A program made the position numbers and the translations under genes. From the NCBI GenBank assembly GCA_024278855.1, contig JAJRSJ010000068.1, forward strand, positions 1 through 41,410: a stretch of 41,410 nucleotides of DNA, in the 5' to 3' direction. The notes under the pieces were generated by a model. It saw only the letters and a list, made by a program, of their open reading frames with translations, ran no database searches and had not been told where the DNA came from. Positions 1 through 12,588 of this stretch are shown one piece after another. Each line of letters starts with the position of its first letter. Within the stretch, counting starts at the first letter, position 1. Origin of the DNA: Alphaproteobacteria bacterium (lineage in GTDB: Bacteria > Pseudomonadota > Alphaproteobacteria > Caulobacterales > Maricaulaceae).

Positions 1-84
1 ATTTTTCATGGGGGAAGTGCCGTAGCTCTTGTGGAGGCGATGGGGGCCGCCGCTCTTGCGGCGTCGTTAGGGCAAGTACGATAG
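1..84 (+). CDS. Possible 3' end of an unidentified gene (5' truncated)
   Basis: Frame 1 is open from the first base to a TAG at 82-84. It encodes 27 residues ending in an Ala/Gly/Leu-rich stretch (VALVEAMGAAALAASLGQVR) that resembles the end of a soluble or membrane helix. It would converge on ligA. The fragment is too short to assign a family, and no function is proposed. The minus strand across this stretch offers no better gene start, because the only ATG near the edge (7-9) lacks a Shine-Dalgarno sequence. Confidence 0.3.
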   Translation: MFHGGSAVALVEAMGAAALAASLGQVR

Positions 85-125
85 ACGAAAAATTGTTGCT
101 CACAAATGATGGTGCGCGACATCAT

Positions 126-195
126 CCCCGCTTCGGGGTACAATTCGCGTCACAGGGCATTTGCCCTGCTTTAGCTCAAACCCATAAAAAATGGG
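126..195. terminator. Cluster of short hairpins between convergent genes
   Basis: Three inverted repeats lie between the putative left-edge gene and the ligA stop. They are CCCCG-CTT-CGGGG (126-138), CAGGGCA-TT-TGCCCTG (153-168) and CCCAT-AAAAA-ATGGG (181-195). On the minus strand the last one sits directly after the ligA stop codon. None has a long T tract, so intrinsic termination would be weak. A bidirectional terminator zone is the likely role. Confidence 0.35.
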
Positions 196-204
196 GGAAG
201 AAGA

Positions 205-3968
<3,764 letters not shown>

Positions 3969-3989
3969 TTAGCGTCCCCCCGTAAACCC

Positions 3990-4850
3990 CTAGAACAAGC
4001 GCTCTTTTAACCGCTGCCAATAACCACGTTCGCGGTCCACTTTGATCTCTTCGTGCAGATCCACGCCGTATTTTGCGAGCAAGTCATAACTGTCGTAATA
4101 CCACTCCCCGCCTGGATAATTATACCCCAAAACAGAGCCGACATGTTTGGCCTCAACAATAAGTCCTAAAGACACATAGGCTTCCACCAAACGGTGCAAA
4201 GCTTCTTCTACCTGGGAGGTGGTATCGTATTTTTTCACAACATTTTTAAACCGGCCAATGGCGGCCAAATGCTGGTTCTGGCGTAAATAATAACGGCCGA
4301 CATCCATCTCCTTACCGGCCAAATGATCGTGGGTAAGTTCTAGTTTTAGCCGGGCATCACGAGCATAATCCGAATCTGGATAACGGCGGACCACCTGTTG
4401 CAGTGCCGCCTCTGCCAAAACCGTGGTGCCTTGGTCGCGACCAACATCAAAAATTTGTTCATAATGACATATGGCGATCAAATAATAAGCATAGGGCGTC
4501 GATTGACTACCCGGATGCAGGCTGATGAAACGTTGCGCACCTGCAACTGCATCATCATAATCACCAGACTGATAATGGGCGAAAGAAGACATCAACATGG
4601 CCCGGCGAGCCCAGCGGGAAAAAGGATGTTGGCGCTCTACTTCATCAAAAAATAAAATAGCTTCGTCCCAACGCTTTGTATCCATTCTTTGCAAAGCGCC
4701 TGTATATAGGGTTTCTGCGGGACGCTCTACATAGGCCAGTTTAATTTTTTGCTTGCGACCAAATGTCGAACACCCGCTGAGCAGAAGCCCAACGATAAAC
4801 ATAACAATTACTGGGCGCAATATACGTCCTGTGTTTGAATAAAAATTCAT
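3990..4850 (-). CDS. bamD: Outer-membrane assembly lipoprotein BamD
   Basis: BamD is the essential TPR lipoprotein of the BAM complex, which folds beta-barrel proteins into the outer membrane. From the ATG at 4848-4850 the product is 286 residues. It starts with a hydrophobic signal ending in the lipobox LLSGC (Cys27 lipidated), followed by helical TPR repeats such as ALQRMDTKRWDEAILFFDEV and the conserved SPYAYYLIAICHY-type region. This ATG was preferred because a GAGAG Shine-Dalgarno lies about 8 bases upstream. An in-frame TTG at 4880 would add ten residues before the signal peptide. An alternative older name is comL. Confidence 0.95.
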   Translation of the reverse strand: MNFYSNTGRILRPVIVMFIVGLLLSGCSTFGRKQKIKLAYVERPAETLYTGALQRMDTKRWDEAILFFDEVERQHPFSRWARRAMLMSSFAHYQSGDYDDAVAGAQRFISLHPGSQSTPYAYYLIAICHYEQIFDVGRDQGTTVLAEAALQQVVRRYPDSDYARDARLKLELTHDHLAGKEMDVGRYYLRQNQHLAAIGRFKNVVKKYDTTSQVEEALHRLVEAYVSLGLIVEAKHVGSVLGYNYPGGEWYYDSYDLLAKYGVDLHEEIKVDRERGYWQRLKERLF

Positions 4851-4952
4851 ATTACGGCTCTCGTTCACTTGCCTGTTCAATTACGCACTCCGACTCGCAG
4901 ATTACGCGCATTAGGTCAAACAAAATAGCATTAAGATTACGAAAGACAGCTC

Positions 4953-5918
4953 TTACAGGGCAGATACGGTATCTTCAAGCCTAGAAATACCCTCTAGCCT
5001 GTTCCCATGAATTTTTTGCACCATTTGCGGCGTCGCGAGATGTGTGAATTTCCATGCCGTCGGATCAGCAAACAGGGCAAGTAACAATTGATGATTAAGA
5101 GCATGGCCAGCCCGGATTGTGGTCACACGCGCCAAAAGCGGCCCGCCAATATACATATCGCCCAATAAATCCAACGCTTTATGGCGGACAAATTCGTCGG
5201 CAAAGCGCAATCCACCAGGGTTTAAAACCTTGTCGCCATCAACAACAATAGCGTTGTCATAAGACCCGCCGAGGCTTAGACCCGCTTCGCGCAGCGCCAC
5301 AACCTCATGGGCACGGGCAAATGTCCGGGCAGAGGCCATACGTTCCCTAAAGACCTTCACGTCCGGCTCGATTTCAATACGTTGGCGGCCAATGGCCCCA
5401 TCGGCAAAATCAATGGCCACATCCAGATAAAGACAAGGGGACGGATCAATGCGGGCATAGGCATCCCCTGATTGAACTTCCACAGATTTCAAAACCTTGA
5501 TATAACGCCTGGGTGCCTTTTGGGACAAAATCCCGGCTTGCTCGATCAAGCGTAAAAATGGCTCCGAACTTCCGTCCAGTGCCGGCAGTTCCGGGCCTTC
5601 AATTTCAATGATAATGTTATCAATGCCAACAGCAGAAAAGGCCGCCATTAAATGTTCTATTGTGGACACTTGGACGCCCGCCATATTACTAATCGTCGTA
5701 CACCGCTTAACATCCGTGACGGCATCGGCGCGAACAACAATATTGTTTTCAATCCCGCGCACATCCGTCCGCACAAAGACAATTCCAGTGTTGACCGGCG
5801 CAGGCTTCATGACAAGACTGACGTGCAGCCCGCTGTGCAAAGCGACACCTTCGCACGTTACAGAGCCGCGTAATGTGGCCTGTCTTTGTACAGGAATAAT
5901 TGATACGTCAATTGTCAT
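4953..5918 (-). CDS. lpxC: UDP-3-O-acyl-N-acetylglucosamine deacetylase LpxC
   Basis: LpxC catalyses the committed, zinc-dependent deacetylation step of lipid A synthesis in the cytosol. The 321-residue product has the expected two-domain layout. Zinc ligands can be placed at H89 (in EHLMAAF), H246 and D250 (in HKALDLLGD), with the presumed general base E88 and a catalytic GHALN motif at about H272. DGSSEPF is also conserved. The ATG is at 5916-5918. In most Alphaproteobacteria lpxC directly follows ftsZ, but here an oxygenase-like gene intervenes. The 218-bp upstream gap probably carries its own promoter. Confidence 0.98.
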   Translation of the reverse strand: MTIDVSIIPVQRQATLRGSVTCEGVALHSGLHVSLVMKPAPVNTGIVFVRTDVRGIENNIVVRADAVTDVKRCTTISNMAGVQVSTIEHLMAAFSAVGIDNIIIEIEGPELPALDGSSEPFLRLIEQAGILSQKAPRRYIKVLKSVEVQSGDAYARIDPSPCLYLDVAIDFADGAIGRQRIEIEPDVKVFRERMASARTFARAHEVVALREAGLSLGGSYDNAIVVDGDKVLNPGGLRFADEFVRHKALDLLGDMYIGGPLLARVTTIRAGHALNHQLLLALFADPTAWKFTHLATPQMVQKIHGNRLEGISRLEDTVSAL

Positions 5919-5977
5919 AAAGAACTGCCATAATATATTGCCATGAAGAAGCGTCGCAAGGGTTATCTTAAGTCAAC

Positions 5978-6003
5978 AAGACCAGTTTTGAAGACCAGTT
6001 TTG
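5978..6003. repeat. Perfect 13-bp tandem duplication upstream of lpxC
   Basis: AAGACCAGTTTTG occurs twice head to tail, at 5978-5990 and 5991-6003, about 60 bp upstream of the lpxC start. The stretch is non-coding. It may be a recent slippage duplication or a doubled regulatory site. The sequence alone does not decide between these. Confidence 0.8.
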
Positions 6004-6107
6004 TTGTTGTTGCTCATTGTATACCGCATTAAACTCGCTGCGAAAACAAAAGCCCTGTTACAGTATGTTACAATTTGTGTTCGAAATTTAACATCAAATT
6101 ATTCAAT

Positions 6108-6127
6108 AGGTTAACCACAGTTAACCT
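6108..6127. promoter_or_regulatory. Perfect 8-bp inverted repeat, CtrA-like spacing
   Basis: AGGTTAAC-CACA-GTTAACCT forms an 8-bp stem with a 4-nt loop, ten bases downstream of the oxygenase stop and about 190 bp upstream of lpxC. It contains two TTAA cores separated by six bases, one short of the TTAA-N7-TTAA CtrA consensus. It could be a protein-binding operator or a weak terminator. There is no clean T tract on either side. Confidence 0.4.
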
Positions 6128-6136
6128 GTTATAATT

Positions 6137-6754
6137 TTAGCTCTGAAACATCTCTGTAATCACCAAGTTTACCCCTGATAAATGTGTTGAACGCGAGAGC
6201 ACGCCTTGGTTGTTTCGTGGTATTCGGCTCAACACGGTGTTGCAAGCTGGAGCAAAATAAAACCAGATCATGGGTTTTGGCTCCACGGTACTGGCGGGCG
6301 TATTATACAGATTATGCTTGTCGGGTTCAGGGGTAAGCACCAAACGTTGGTAATTGTTATGGCGGTCAAAAACCATATTGGCTCCGGGGGTTGGCAGTTC
6401 ATCATAATAAAAAGAGCCCGATATTACCGAGTTCGAATGAGAATGACCATGCATGCCGTCGCCGGGCGGGTTGGTTAAAGCCCAGGACTGGGTAATATAA
6501 AGCTTTTGGCGAATACCCATGACCACATCTGCATAAAAATCAAGTGCATCTTGAATGGCCGACTTAAGTAAAAGCAGTTCAGGATTCTCAAAAATATACA
6601 AATCTTCAGAAATAAGATTAGTGCGATTTTTAACCATTTTCAGGTTTTTGATAAATTTTATTTGCCGTTCATCAATGGCACTCGCTAGTGAAACCTTGAC
6701 AATTGGCTCAACGAATAATGGCTGAACATCGAATTTAGCGTTTTGTGTAGACAT
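6137..6754 (-). CDS. Putative 2OG-Fe(II) oxygenase-like protein
   Basis: The 205-residue protein resembles the small putative 2OG-Fe(II) oxygenase family found in bacteria and phages (Pfam 2OG-FeII_Oxy_5/TIGR02466 style). The matching region runs from W91 through the His-rich MHGHSHSNSVISGSFYY (residues 101-117) to VFD (D130). A WFYFAP segment follows at residues 164-169, where the family normally has its FPS...H.V motif. Here that position reads ACNTV, so the distal iron-binding His may be Asn and activity is uncertain. The start ATG at 6752-6754 has a strong AAGGGGG Shine-Dalgarno. Substrate and role are unknown. It is inserted between ftsZ and lpxC in the same orientation. Confidence 0.6.
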   Translation of the reverse strand: MSTQNAKFDVQPLFVEPIVKVSLASAIDERQIKFIKNLKMVKNRTNLISEDLYIFENPELLLLKSAIQDALDFYADVVMGIRQKLYITQSWALTNPPGDGMHGHSHSNSVISGSFYYDELPTPGANMVFDRHNNYQRLVLTPEPDKHNLYNTPASTVEPKPMIWFYFAPACNTVLSRIPRNNQGVLSRSTHLSGVNLVITEMFQS

Positions 6755-6856
6755 GACACCCCCTTACATATTCCTAATAATGACAACTTAGTCAAATTCA
6801 GGCCAAAAACAAGCCGAGGTTTATGAAACCAGTATGAGGTGCTTATTTGGCTAATT

Positions 6857-8314
6857 CTACTTGTTTTGACGGCGTAGAAAAGACGGAATTTCCAACTCGT
6901 CATCCTCATCAATGCCGAACAAATCACCCGTTTTGTTTATTGAAGTCTCCGGCATGGCCACAGGGGCAGGCGGTTTGGTTTTCTTGCGGCCAAAAAACCC
7001 GAACGGGCGCTTTACAACCGTTTGAGTTTCAACGGGTCGCATGGTTTCTTCAGCCCAATTTTCAGCAGGGGAAACGATCAGTGTGTCCGGTGCCTCAAAT
7101 TTAGGCTTCGTATAGGTAAACGGCGGCGCCTGTGCAGGGCGGGTGAGTGTTTCTGCCCCACTGCTCTCTAATACCTCATCTTCACTTATATCCGCGCCCT
7201 GTGTATCAAGTATTTCTTCAGAATTTCCACCCACATCACTATTTTCATATGAATTTTGCGAACTGGCTTCCGGTATTTCATCTATTTCTTCCTGATTAGC
7301 AGCGTTAATGCCCGTCTCAGCACCTGTATATATCGGCGTCTCCATCTCGCGCCTCTCCACACCTGTGGCAACCACTGAAATGCGCACAATACCGTCCAAA
7401 TCATTATCAAGGGCGGAGCCAATGATGATGTTGGCATTTGGATCCACTTGGCCACGAATGAGGCTCGCGGCTTCGTCAACTTCATAGAGGGTTAAATCGG
7501 CGCCGCCTGTAATGTTAATCAAAACGCCCTTTGCACCCTTTAACGATACATCATCCAATAGCGGATTGGCTATTGCACTTTCTGCGGCTTCGATGGCACG
7601 GCGTTCACCGGTCGCCTCTCCTGTTCCCATCATTGCCTTGCCCATCTCGTCCATTACAGTTCGAACATCGGCAAAGTCCAAATTGATCAACCCTGGTACG
7701 ACCATTAAATCTGTGACACCACGCACACCAGAGTTAAGCACCTCATCTGCCATTGCAAATGCATCTGCCATCGTCGTGTTTTCAGTGGCAATTCGAAACA
7801 AATTCTGGTTCGGAATAACAATCAGTGTATCGACACAATTATACAGGGTTTCAATACCGACTTCCGCTAAGGCCATACGCTTGGAGCCCTCAAACTGAAA
7901 AGGTTTGGTGACAATCGCAACAGTCAATATGCCGCGCTCACGGGCTGCTTTGGCAATCACAGGTGCCGCCCCTGTACCCGTACCGCCGCCCATGCCTGCG
8001 GCAACGAATAACATATGGGCACCGTCAAGATGTTCCATAATTTCCTGCAAAGAACTTTCCGCAGCCTCCTCGCCGACCTCCGGGCGCATGCCAGCCCCCA
8101 GACCTTGTGTAATCGCACTGCCCATTTGGATACGCCGCTCCGCTTTTGACAATGCGATCGCCTGAGCGTCCGTATTAGCCACCAGGAAATCCACCCCGTC
8201 CAAGCCGGAATTAATCATATTGTTAACAGCGTTTCCCCCGGCGCCACCAACCCCAATAACAACAATACGGGGTTTTAGCTCAGGGGACTTCGGTATGGAT
8301 ATATTGATACTCAT
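6857..8314 (-). CDS. ftsZ: Cell division GTPase FtsZ
   Basis: FtsZ is the tubulin-like GTPase that polymerises into the Z ring and recruits the divisome. The 485-residue product has the GTP-binding core ([11 protein letters not shown] at 20-30, tubulin signature GGGTGTG at 109-115) and a T7-loop region near [12 protein letters not shown] long acidic Glu/Ser/Asn-rich linker covers roughly residues 335-465. It ends with the conserved tail peptide EIPSFLRRQ, which binds FtsA and other partners. The ATG is at 8312-8314. A 214-bp gap separates it from ftsA, longer than any other spacing in the division genes, which suggests an independent ftsZ promoter. Confidence 0.99.
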   Translation of the reverse strand: MSINISIPKSPELKPRIVVIGVGGAGGNAVNNMINSGLDGVDFLVANTDAQAIALSKAERRIQMGSAITQGLGAGMRPEVGEEAAESSLQEIMEHLDGAHMLFVAAGMGGGTGTGAAPVIAKAARERGILTVAIVTKPFQFEGSKRMALAEVGIETLYNCVDTLIVIPNQNLFRIATENTTMADAFAMADEVLNSGVRGVTDLMVVPGLINLDFADVRTVMDEMGKAMMGTGEATGERRAIEAAESAIANPLLDDVSLKGAKGVLINITGGADLTLYEVDEAASLIRGQVDPNANIIIGSALDNDLDGIVRISVVATGVERREMETPIYTGAETGINAANQEEIDEIPEASSQNSYENSDVGGNSEEILDTQGADISEDEVLESSGAETLTRPAQAPPFTYTKPKFEAPDTLIVSPAENWAEETMRPVETQTVVKRPFGFFGRKKTKPPAPVAMPETSINKTGDLFGIDEDDELEIPSFLRRQNK

Positions 8315-8524
8315 GAGTTGGCCTACATTTTATGGTTTGCAAATTGTTAATGTAAAATGTCGGCAAATCCTTTCACATCCGTTAATAAATCAAAGAATGA
8401 GGCAGGCTCAAAATATCAAACCCCAATCAAATCATATATGAAAAGAAAGCCGCTTAAGACTGCCTGCGTAATAATACAGCATGTTTTCATCAAGTAAATT
8501 TTGGGAATTAAACTTACAAATCAA

Positions 8525-8532
8525 ATGGTTAA
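8525..8532 (-). promoter_or_regulatory. CtrA half-site candidate at the ftsA/ftsZ junction
   Basis: TTAACCAT reads on the minus strand across the ftsA stop into the ftsA-ftsZ gap. It matches the CtrA half-site known from Caulobacter, where CtrA controls ftsZ and ftsQA. An 8-mer with no N7-spaced partner is weak evidence. The site lies about 210 bp upstream of the ftsZ start. Confidence 0.25.
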
Positions 8533-9809
8533 AAGTTTTCCTTAAACCACTTCAACGACCGAACAACACCGCCGCCCGCATAACGACGTTGCCGTACCCG
8601 CCTGCCTGATAGATCCGGCGGGCCGCTAATGGCTTCAGTTTTATCTTGGAAAACATGTTTCATTAACCCCCCGGCCACGGCAAAATCCGGCCCAGCCATG
8701 GCCTTCGGCAAACCAAGTAACCCGTGGGCCTCACCGATTCGGACCCGCTTGCCAAAAATTTGCTCGGCTAAAGGCACGGCCCCGGTCAGTTGTGCCGCGC
8801 CGCCGGTTAATACGATTCGCCTTCCGGCAAATTCTCCCATACCGGCAGCATTAAAACGGTCGCGTAATATTTCGAAAGTCTCCTCAAGTCTGGAGCGGAC
8901 AATAGCGGTCAAGGATGATAACGGCTCTTGGTGTAATTCATCTTTGGCACCCATTGGCGGGCAAGGCACCATTTGACGATCATCGCTGGGGCTTTCCATA
9001 GCCGAACCATAAATGGCTTTAATGCGCTCTGCCGCTTCCCACGGCGTGGTTAAACCGCGCGCAATATCACTTGTTACATTTTTACCGCCAACCCCGACAG
9101 CATCAACAAATGCTAATGTTCGGTCACGAAACACCGCCGCCGTCGTGATACCGGCCCCCATGTCAATGACCGTCACCCCAAGATCAATCTCGTCATCGAC
9201 CAACACCGCCTCCCCGGCAGCATAGGGCGAAGCTACCATGCCCTCAATGCGTAAATGACAGCGCTCAATACAATGGGAAAGGTTACGCAACACGCCGATA
9301 TTTGCTGTGACGAAATGCATATGAACGCCTAACTTGCTCCCATACATACCGCGAGGATCCCGGATTCCGCGCTCCCCGTCCAAAGTCCAATTCAGCGGCA
9401 AGGCGTGTAAGATAGCCTGATCCGGTTCTGCAAATTCGACCATGGCCGCCTCCACCACGCGCCGCAAATTTTTGTCTACAATCTCGGCGCTGGAAAATGC
9501 GCTTTCCACATTGATTTGTCTGGATGCCAAAGAGCGGGTCGAAACATTGACAATAACCGATTGAATAGCAAACCCAGCGGCACGCTCAGCCTTCTCGACT
9601 ACGTGCCTGATCGTGTATTCAGCCGCCTCCATATCCACCACTGCCCCCGCCTTTAGACCTGCACTGGCATGAAAGCCCGCGCCCAGTATGCGTATGTCCG
9701 CGCCCGGTTCGCGGTGACCGATCAGACACACAACTTTACTGGAACCAATATCAAGAATAGCAAATATTTCAGGCTGTGGTGTACCTAGGCCACCAGAAAA
9801 CAGTGCCAT
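8529..9809 (-). CDS. ftsA: Cell division protein FtsA
   Basis: FtsA is the actin-like ATPase that tethers FtsZ filaments to the inner membrane. The 426-residue product shows the phosphate-1 motif DIGSSKVVCLIG near residue 20, phosphate-2 VIDMGAGITTAAVF in the middle, and the adenosine motif RIVLTGGAAQLTG. It ends with the amphipathic membrane-targeting helix VRSLKWFKENF. The ATG at 9807-9809 follows the ftsQ stop by two bases. Order ftsQ-ftsA-ftsZ is conserved. Confidence 0.99.
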   Translation of the reverse strand: MALFSGGLGTPQPEIFAILDIGSSKVVCLIGHREPGADIRILGAGFHASAGLKAGAVVDMEAAEYTIRHVVEKAERAAGFAIQSVIVNVSTRSLASRQINVESAFSSAEIVDKNLRRVVEAAMVEFAEPDQAILHALPLNWTLDGERGIRDPRGMYGSKLGVHMHFVTANIGVLRNLSHCIERCHLRIEGMVASPYAAGEAVLVDDEIDLGVTVIDMGAGITTAAVFRDRTLAFVDAVGVGGKNVTSDIARGLTTPWEAAERIKAIYGSAMESPSDDRQMVPCPPMGAKDELHQEPLSSLTAIVRSRLEETFEILRDRFNAAGMGEFAGRRIVLTGGAAQLTGAVPLAEQIFGKRVRIGEAHGLLGLPKAMAGPDFAVAGGLMKHVFQDKTEAISGPPDLSGRRVRQRRYAGGGVVRSLKWFKENF

Positions 9810-9811
9810 AA

Positions 9812-10729
9812 CTACGCCCTTTGGTGTTTTTGTTCGCGCCCATCTGTTTGTTTTGGCTTTAACATAAGCCGACCACCCACGCGCATATCAATATGTTGCA
9901 AGTTCAAATCAAGCAGGCCATATTGTTTTTGATATCGATCAAGTCTTTGCAGGGCCGAAGCAGGCCTTTGCTCAGGCAATAATATACGTGTCCCGTTTTT
10001 CAACACAATATCCCAACGCCTGTCGCCCACAAAAACCATGGCTTCAGTTCTTTCTTGTAGGGCAGGCTGAGCGTCAAGCATTGTCCAAACAGATTGCACA
10101 TGGTCTGCTGCCCCTGGCCCGACCACAAATGGAAGATCTGAAAACGCCCTTATGTCTGCGGGTAAAACGATTGTACCCGTATGGTCAACCACATGGATTA
10201 TCTGGTTATTTTGCCACAAGGCATAGGGTCTGCGCTCATTAATATGTACAACGATACTGTCTGGCCACAAACGCCGCACGACAACCGTTTCCACCCAACT
10301 TAGAGATTGAATGCGCTCTTGGGCATTTTCGATATCCATATCAAACAGATAATCGCCTGGCCTAACGCCCAGCATTTGCTTGATCTTAGCTTCCTGAACA
10401 CGCCCCTCTCCAACAACATCCACATATTTCACGACAAAACCCATATTGAGCAATTTTTGCTTCTTATACTGCTCTATATTTGAGGAAATTTGCGGCAAAA
10501 AACCGCCGAGCCATAACCCGCCCCAAACAATCCCAAAAACCAATGCCAATGCCGCGACCACTAGGCGTTTAAATTTTTGGCGAGAGTAACTGGCACCGCG
10601 AATTTGCGCTGTCGCCCAATTGCGCGCACCGTTCAAACCAGGCTTGAGGGGGCTAACCCGCCGCGCACTTCCAAATTTTGCCGATCGTCCCGGCTTGCCT
10701 GCCCGTGCTCTATTTCCTACCTTGGCCAT
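9812..10729 (-). CDS. ftsQ: Cell division protein FtsQ
   Basis: FtsQ is a bitopic divisome scaffold that links early and late division proteins. The 305-residue protein has a basic cytoplasmic N-terminus of about 54 residues and one membrane segment at about residues 55-78. A POTRA domain follows (FVVKYVDVVGEGRVQEAKIK onward), then the FtsQ beta domain with the RLWPDSIVVHINERRPYALW region. The start ATG at 10727-10729 lies inside the 3' end of ddlB, an overlap of 13 bases. It is followed almost immediately by ftsA. Confidence 0.97.
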   Translation of the reverse strand: MAKVGNRARAGKPGRSAKFGSARRVSPLKPGLNGARNWATAQIRGASYSRQKFKRLVVAALALVFGIVWGGLWLGGFLPQISSNIEQYKKQKLLNMGFVVKYVDVVGEGRVQEAKIKQMLGVRPGDYLFDMDIENAQERIQSLSWVETVVVRRLWPDSIVVHINERRPYALWQNNQIIHVVDHTGTIVLPADIRAFSDLPFVVGPGAADHVQSVWTMLDAQPALQERTEAMVFVGDRRWDIVLKNGTRILLPEQRPASALQRLDRYQKQYGLLDLNLQHIDMRVGGRLMLKPKQTDGREQKHQRA

Positions 10730-11658
10730 GTAGCGTCCTCAACTATCCAGCGGCAAAGCTGGCGAAAATTCATCCCCATCACATCCGCTTGCTCAGGCGC
10801 AAGGGATTTTGGGGTCATTCCCGGTTGAGTATTGAGTTCAAGCATTACGATTTTGTTTACTATATCCTTTTTTGTGGATTTTTTTGTCACTTTTTTATCG
10901 TTATAGCGAAAATCCGAACGGGTAAGCCCCCTGCACCCTAGAGCCTTATGGGCGGTTTCGGCCCATTTCATACAGATATCAGCAACCAGGTCAGGTATTT
11001 TAGCCGGAACAATATGGCTAGAGCCACCATCGGCATATTTGGCCTCATAATCATAAAATTCCGAATTGGCCACGATTTCCGTCACACACAAAGCTTTTCC
11101 GTTCATGACGCTAACAGTTAATTCCCGCCCCGGCGCAAACCGTTCTACCAGCACCAAAGATCCCATTTTTTCGTTCATGGCAATATCAAGGGGCGGTCGT
11201 TTGGCCCCTTTCATGACAATATAAACCCCAACACTGGAACCTTGAGCATTGGGTTTGATAACATAGGGAGGCGCCATGACATGTTTTTGTGCTGCAAGTT
11301 TTCGCGCAATTAATTTACCAACGGGAACGCGAATACCGGCTGCTTTTAAGACGATTTTTGCCCGGTGCTTATCCATAGCCAAGGCGGATGCCAATACACC
11401 ACTATGGGTATAGGGCTTGCCAAACAGATCCAGCACGCCTTGCACCCGACCATCCTCCCCCCATTCACCGTGCAAGCAATTGACAATCACATCCGGGTTG
11501 ATGCGGGAGAGTTGGGCCCATAAATCTTGGCCCACATCAATTGTTACCGTTTTAAAGCCTTGCTCGGACAAGGCCGCGTCCACGGCACGGCCTGAAACCA
11601 ACGAGACTTCACGTTCCGCTGATAGACCGCCCAAAAGAATCGCGATTTTTTCAACCAT
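10717..11658 (-). CDS. ddlB: D-alanine--D-alanine ligase
   Basis: This ATP-grasp ligase makes the D-Ala-D-Ala dipeptide that MurF adds to the peptidoglycan precursor. Starting at the ATG at 11656-11658 the product is 313 residues, near the usual length. Motifs are LLGGLSAEREVSL, HGEWGEDGRVQG, KPNAQGSSVGV and the C-terminal ELNTQPGMTPKSL. A Lys/Thr-rich insertion (KKVTKKSTKKDIVNK) sits between SDFRYND and the metal-binding ELNTQPG strand and looks species-specific. A GTG 18 bases further upstream is an alternative start. The chosen ATG overlaps the murB stop by eight bases. Confidence 0.97.
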   Translation of the reverse strand: MVEKIAILLGGLSAEREVSLVSGRAVDAALSEQGFKTVTIDVGQDLWAQLSRINPDVIVNCLHGEWGEDGRVQGVLDLFGKPYTHSGVLASALAMDKHRAKIVLKAAGIRVPVGKLIARKLAAQKHVMAPPYVIKPNAQGSSVGVYIVMKGAKRPPLDIAMNEKMGSLVLVERFAPGRELTVSVMNGKALCVTEIVANSEFYDYEAKYADGGSSHIVPAKIPDLVADICMKWAETAHKALGCRGLTRSDFRYNDKKVTKKSTKKDIVNKIVMLELNTQPGMTPKSLAPEQADVMGMNFRQLCRWIVEDATWPR

Positions 11659-12586
11659 GTTTTTTAAGCCTAACACCTATGCGCCGGATTTCCCATTCCA
11701 GAGAAATATCTTCGCTAATCAGGACTTTCGCACGAATAGTTTCGCCGAGCTCTTCCAGATCAGCCGCACTGGCATCCTGTTTATTGATCATAAAATTACA
11801 ATGTTTTTCGGACATTTTTGCGCCGCCGATTTGAAAACCGCGCCCCCCCGCCGCCTCTATGACTTGCCAGGCACCCCGGTCACCAGAAAGGCTTGGATCA
11901 GGGTTTTTAAATGTCGAGCCGCCAGTCTTTTCTCTAAGGGGTTGTGAAAGCTCCCGGTCTGATTTGATTTCTTTCATGCGGGTAAAAATATGGCTTGGAT
12001 GTTTCTCATAGCCCTGAAATATGGCCTCGACGAAAATCAAATCCTCCGGGACATCACTGTGCCGGTACCCGTACCCCATTTCGCGAACCGACAATATTTG
12101 TCTGCGCCCGCGCCGATCAAGTGCAATAGCTTCCAGTAACACACTATTGGTATCGCCTCCGTAACAACCAGCATTCATGCGCAAAGCACCGCCAACCGTC
12201 CCTGGTATACCAACGAAAAACTCCAAACCGCCTATGCCAGACGCCCCTGCATGTTTTGCCAACACGGAATCCAGACATGCAGCTCCGGCCCGTATCCTGT
12301 ATTCACCTAACAATTCCACTTTGCCACAACTTGGCCCAAGCCGCACGACAACGCCGGGAACCCCGCCGTCTCGCACCAATGTATTGGAGGCCACGCCCAA
12401 CACTTGCACCGGAATGTCCAAAGGCGTTGCGGCCAAAAAAAGCGCTAAATCGGCTTCATCTTCAGGGATAAACAAAACTTGCGCCATGCCGCCGACCCGA
12501 AACCAGGTAAATGGTGCGAGATGCACATTTTCTTTCAACCGCCCCCGAACCTCAGGCAATCTGTGAAGGATGGAGGGAAAGGTCAT
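11651..12586 (-). CDS. murB: UDP-N-acetylenolpyruvoylglucosamine reductase MurB
   Basis: MurB is the FAD- and NADPH-dependent reductase that converts UDP-GlcNAc-enolpyruvate to UDP-MurNAc. The 311-residue product contains the FAD-binding PCMH domain (TWFRVGGMAQVLF; later PGTVGGALRMNAG). The catalytic-domain segment GGSTFKNP contains the proton-donating Ser, and the C-terminus has AGGRGFQIGGAKMSEKHCNF. Its ATG at 12584-12586 lies two bases after the murC stop. The stop overlaps ddlB. The length fits the shorter MurB form found in most Alphaproteobacteria. Confidence 0.98.
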   Translation of the reverse strand: MTFPSILHRLPEVRGRLKENVHLAPFTWFRVGGMAQVLFIPEDEADLALFLAATPLDIPVQVLGVASNTLVRDGGVPGVVVRLGPSCGKVELLGEYRIRAGAACLDSVLAKHAGASGIGGLEFFVGIPGTVGGALRMNAGCYGGDTNSVLLEAIALDRRGRRQILSVREMGYGYRHSDVPEDLIFVEAIFQGYEKHPSHIFTRMKEIKSDRELSQPLREKTGGSTFKNPDPSLSGDRGAWQVIEAAGGRGFQIGGAKMSEKHCNFMINKQDASAADLEELGETIRAKVLISEDISLEWEIRRIGVRLKKHG

Positions 12587-12588
12587 AT

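Noticed and set aside
6818-6830. GGTTT-ATG-AAACC hairpin between ftsZ and the oxygenase gene
   Set aside because: A 5-bp stem with no T tract is too weak to call a terminator.
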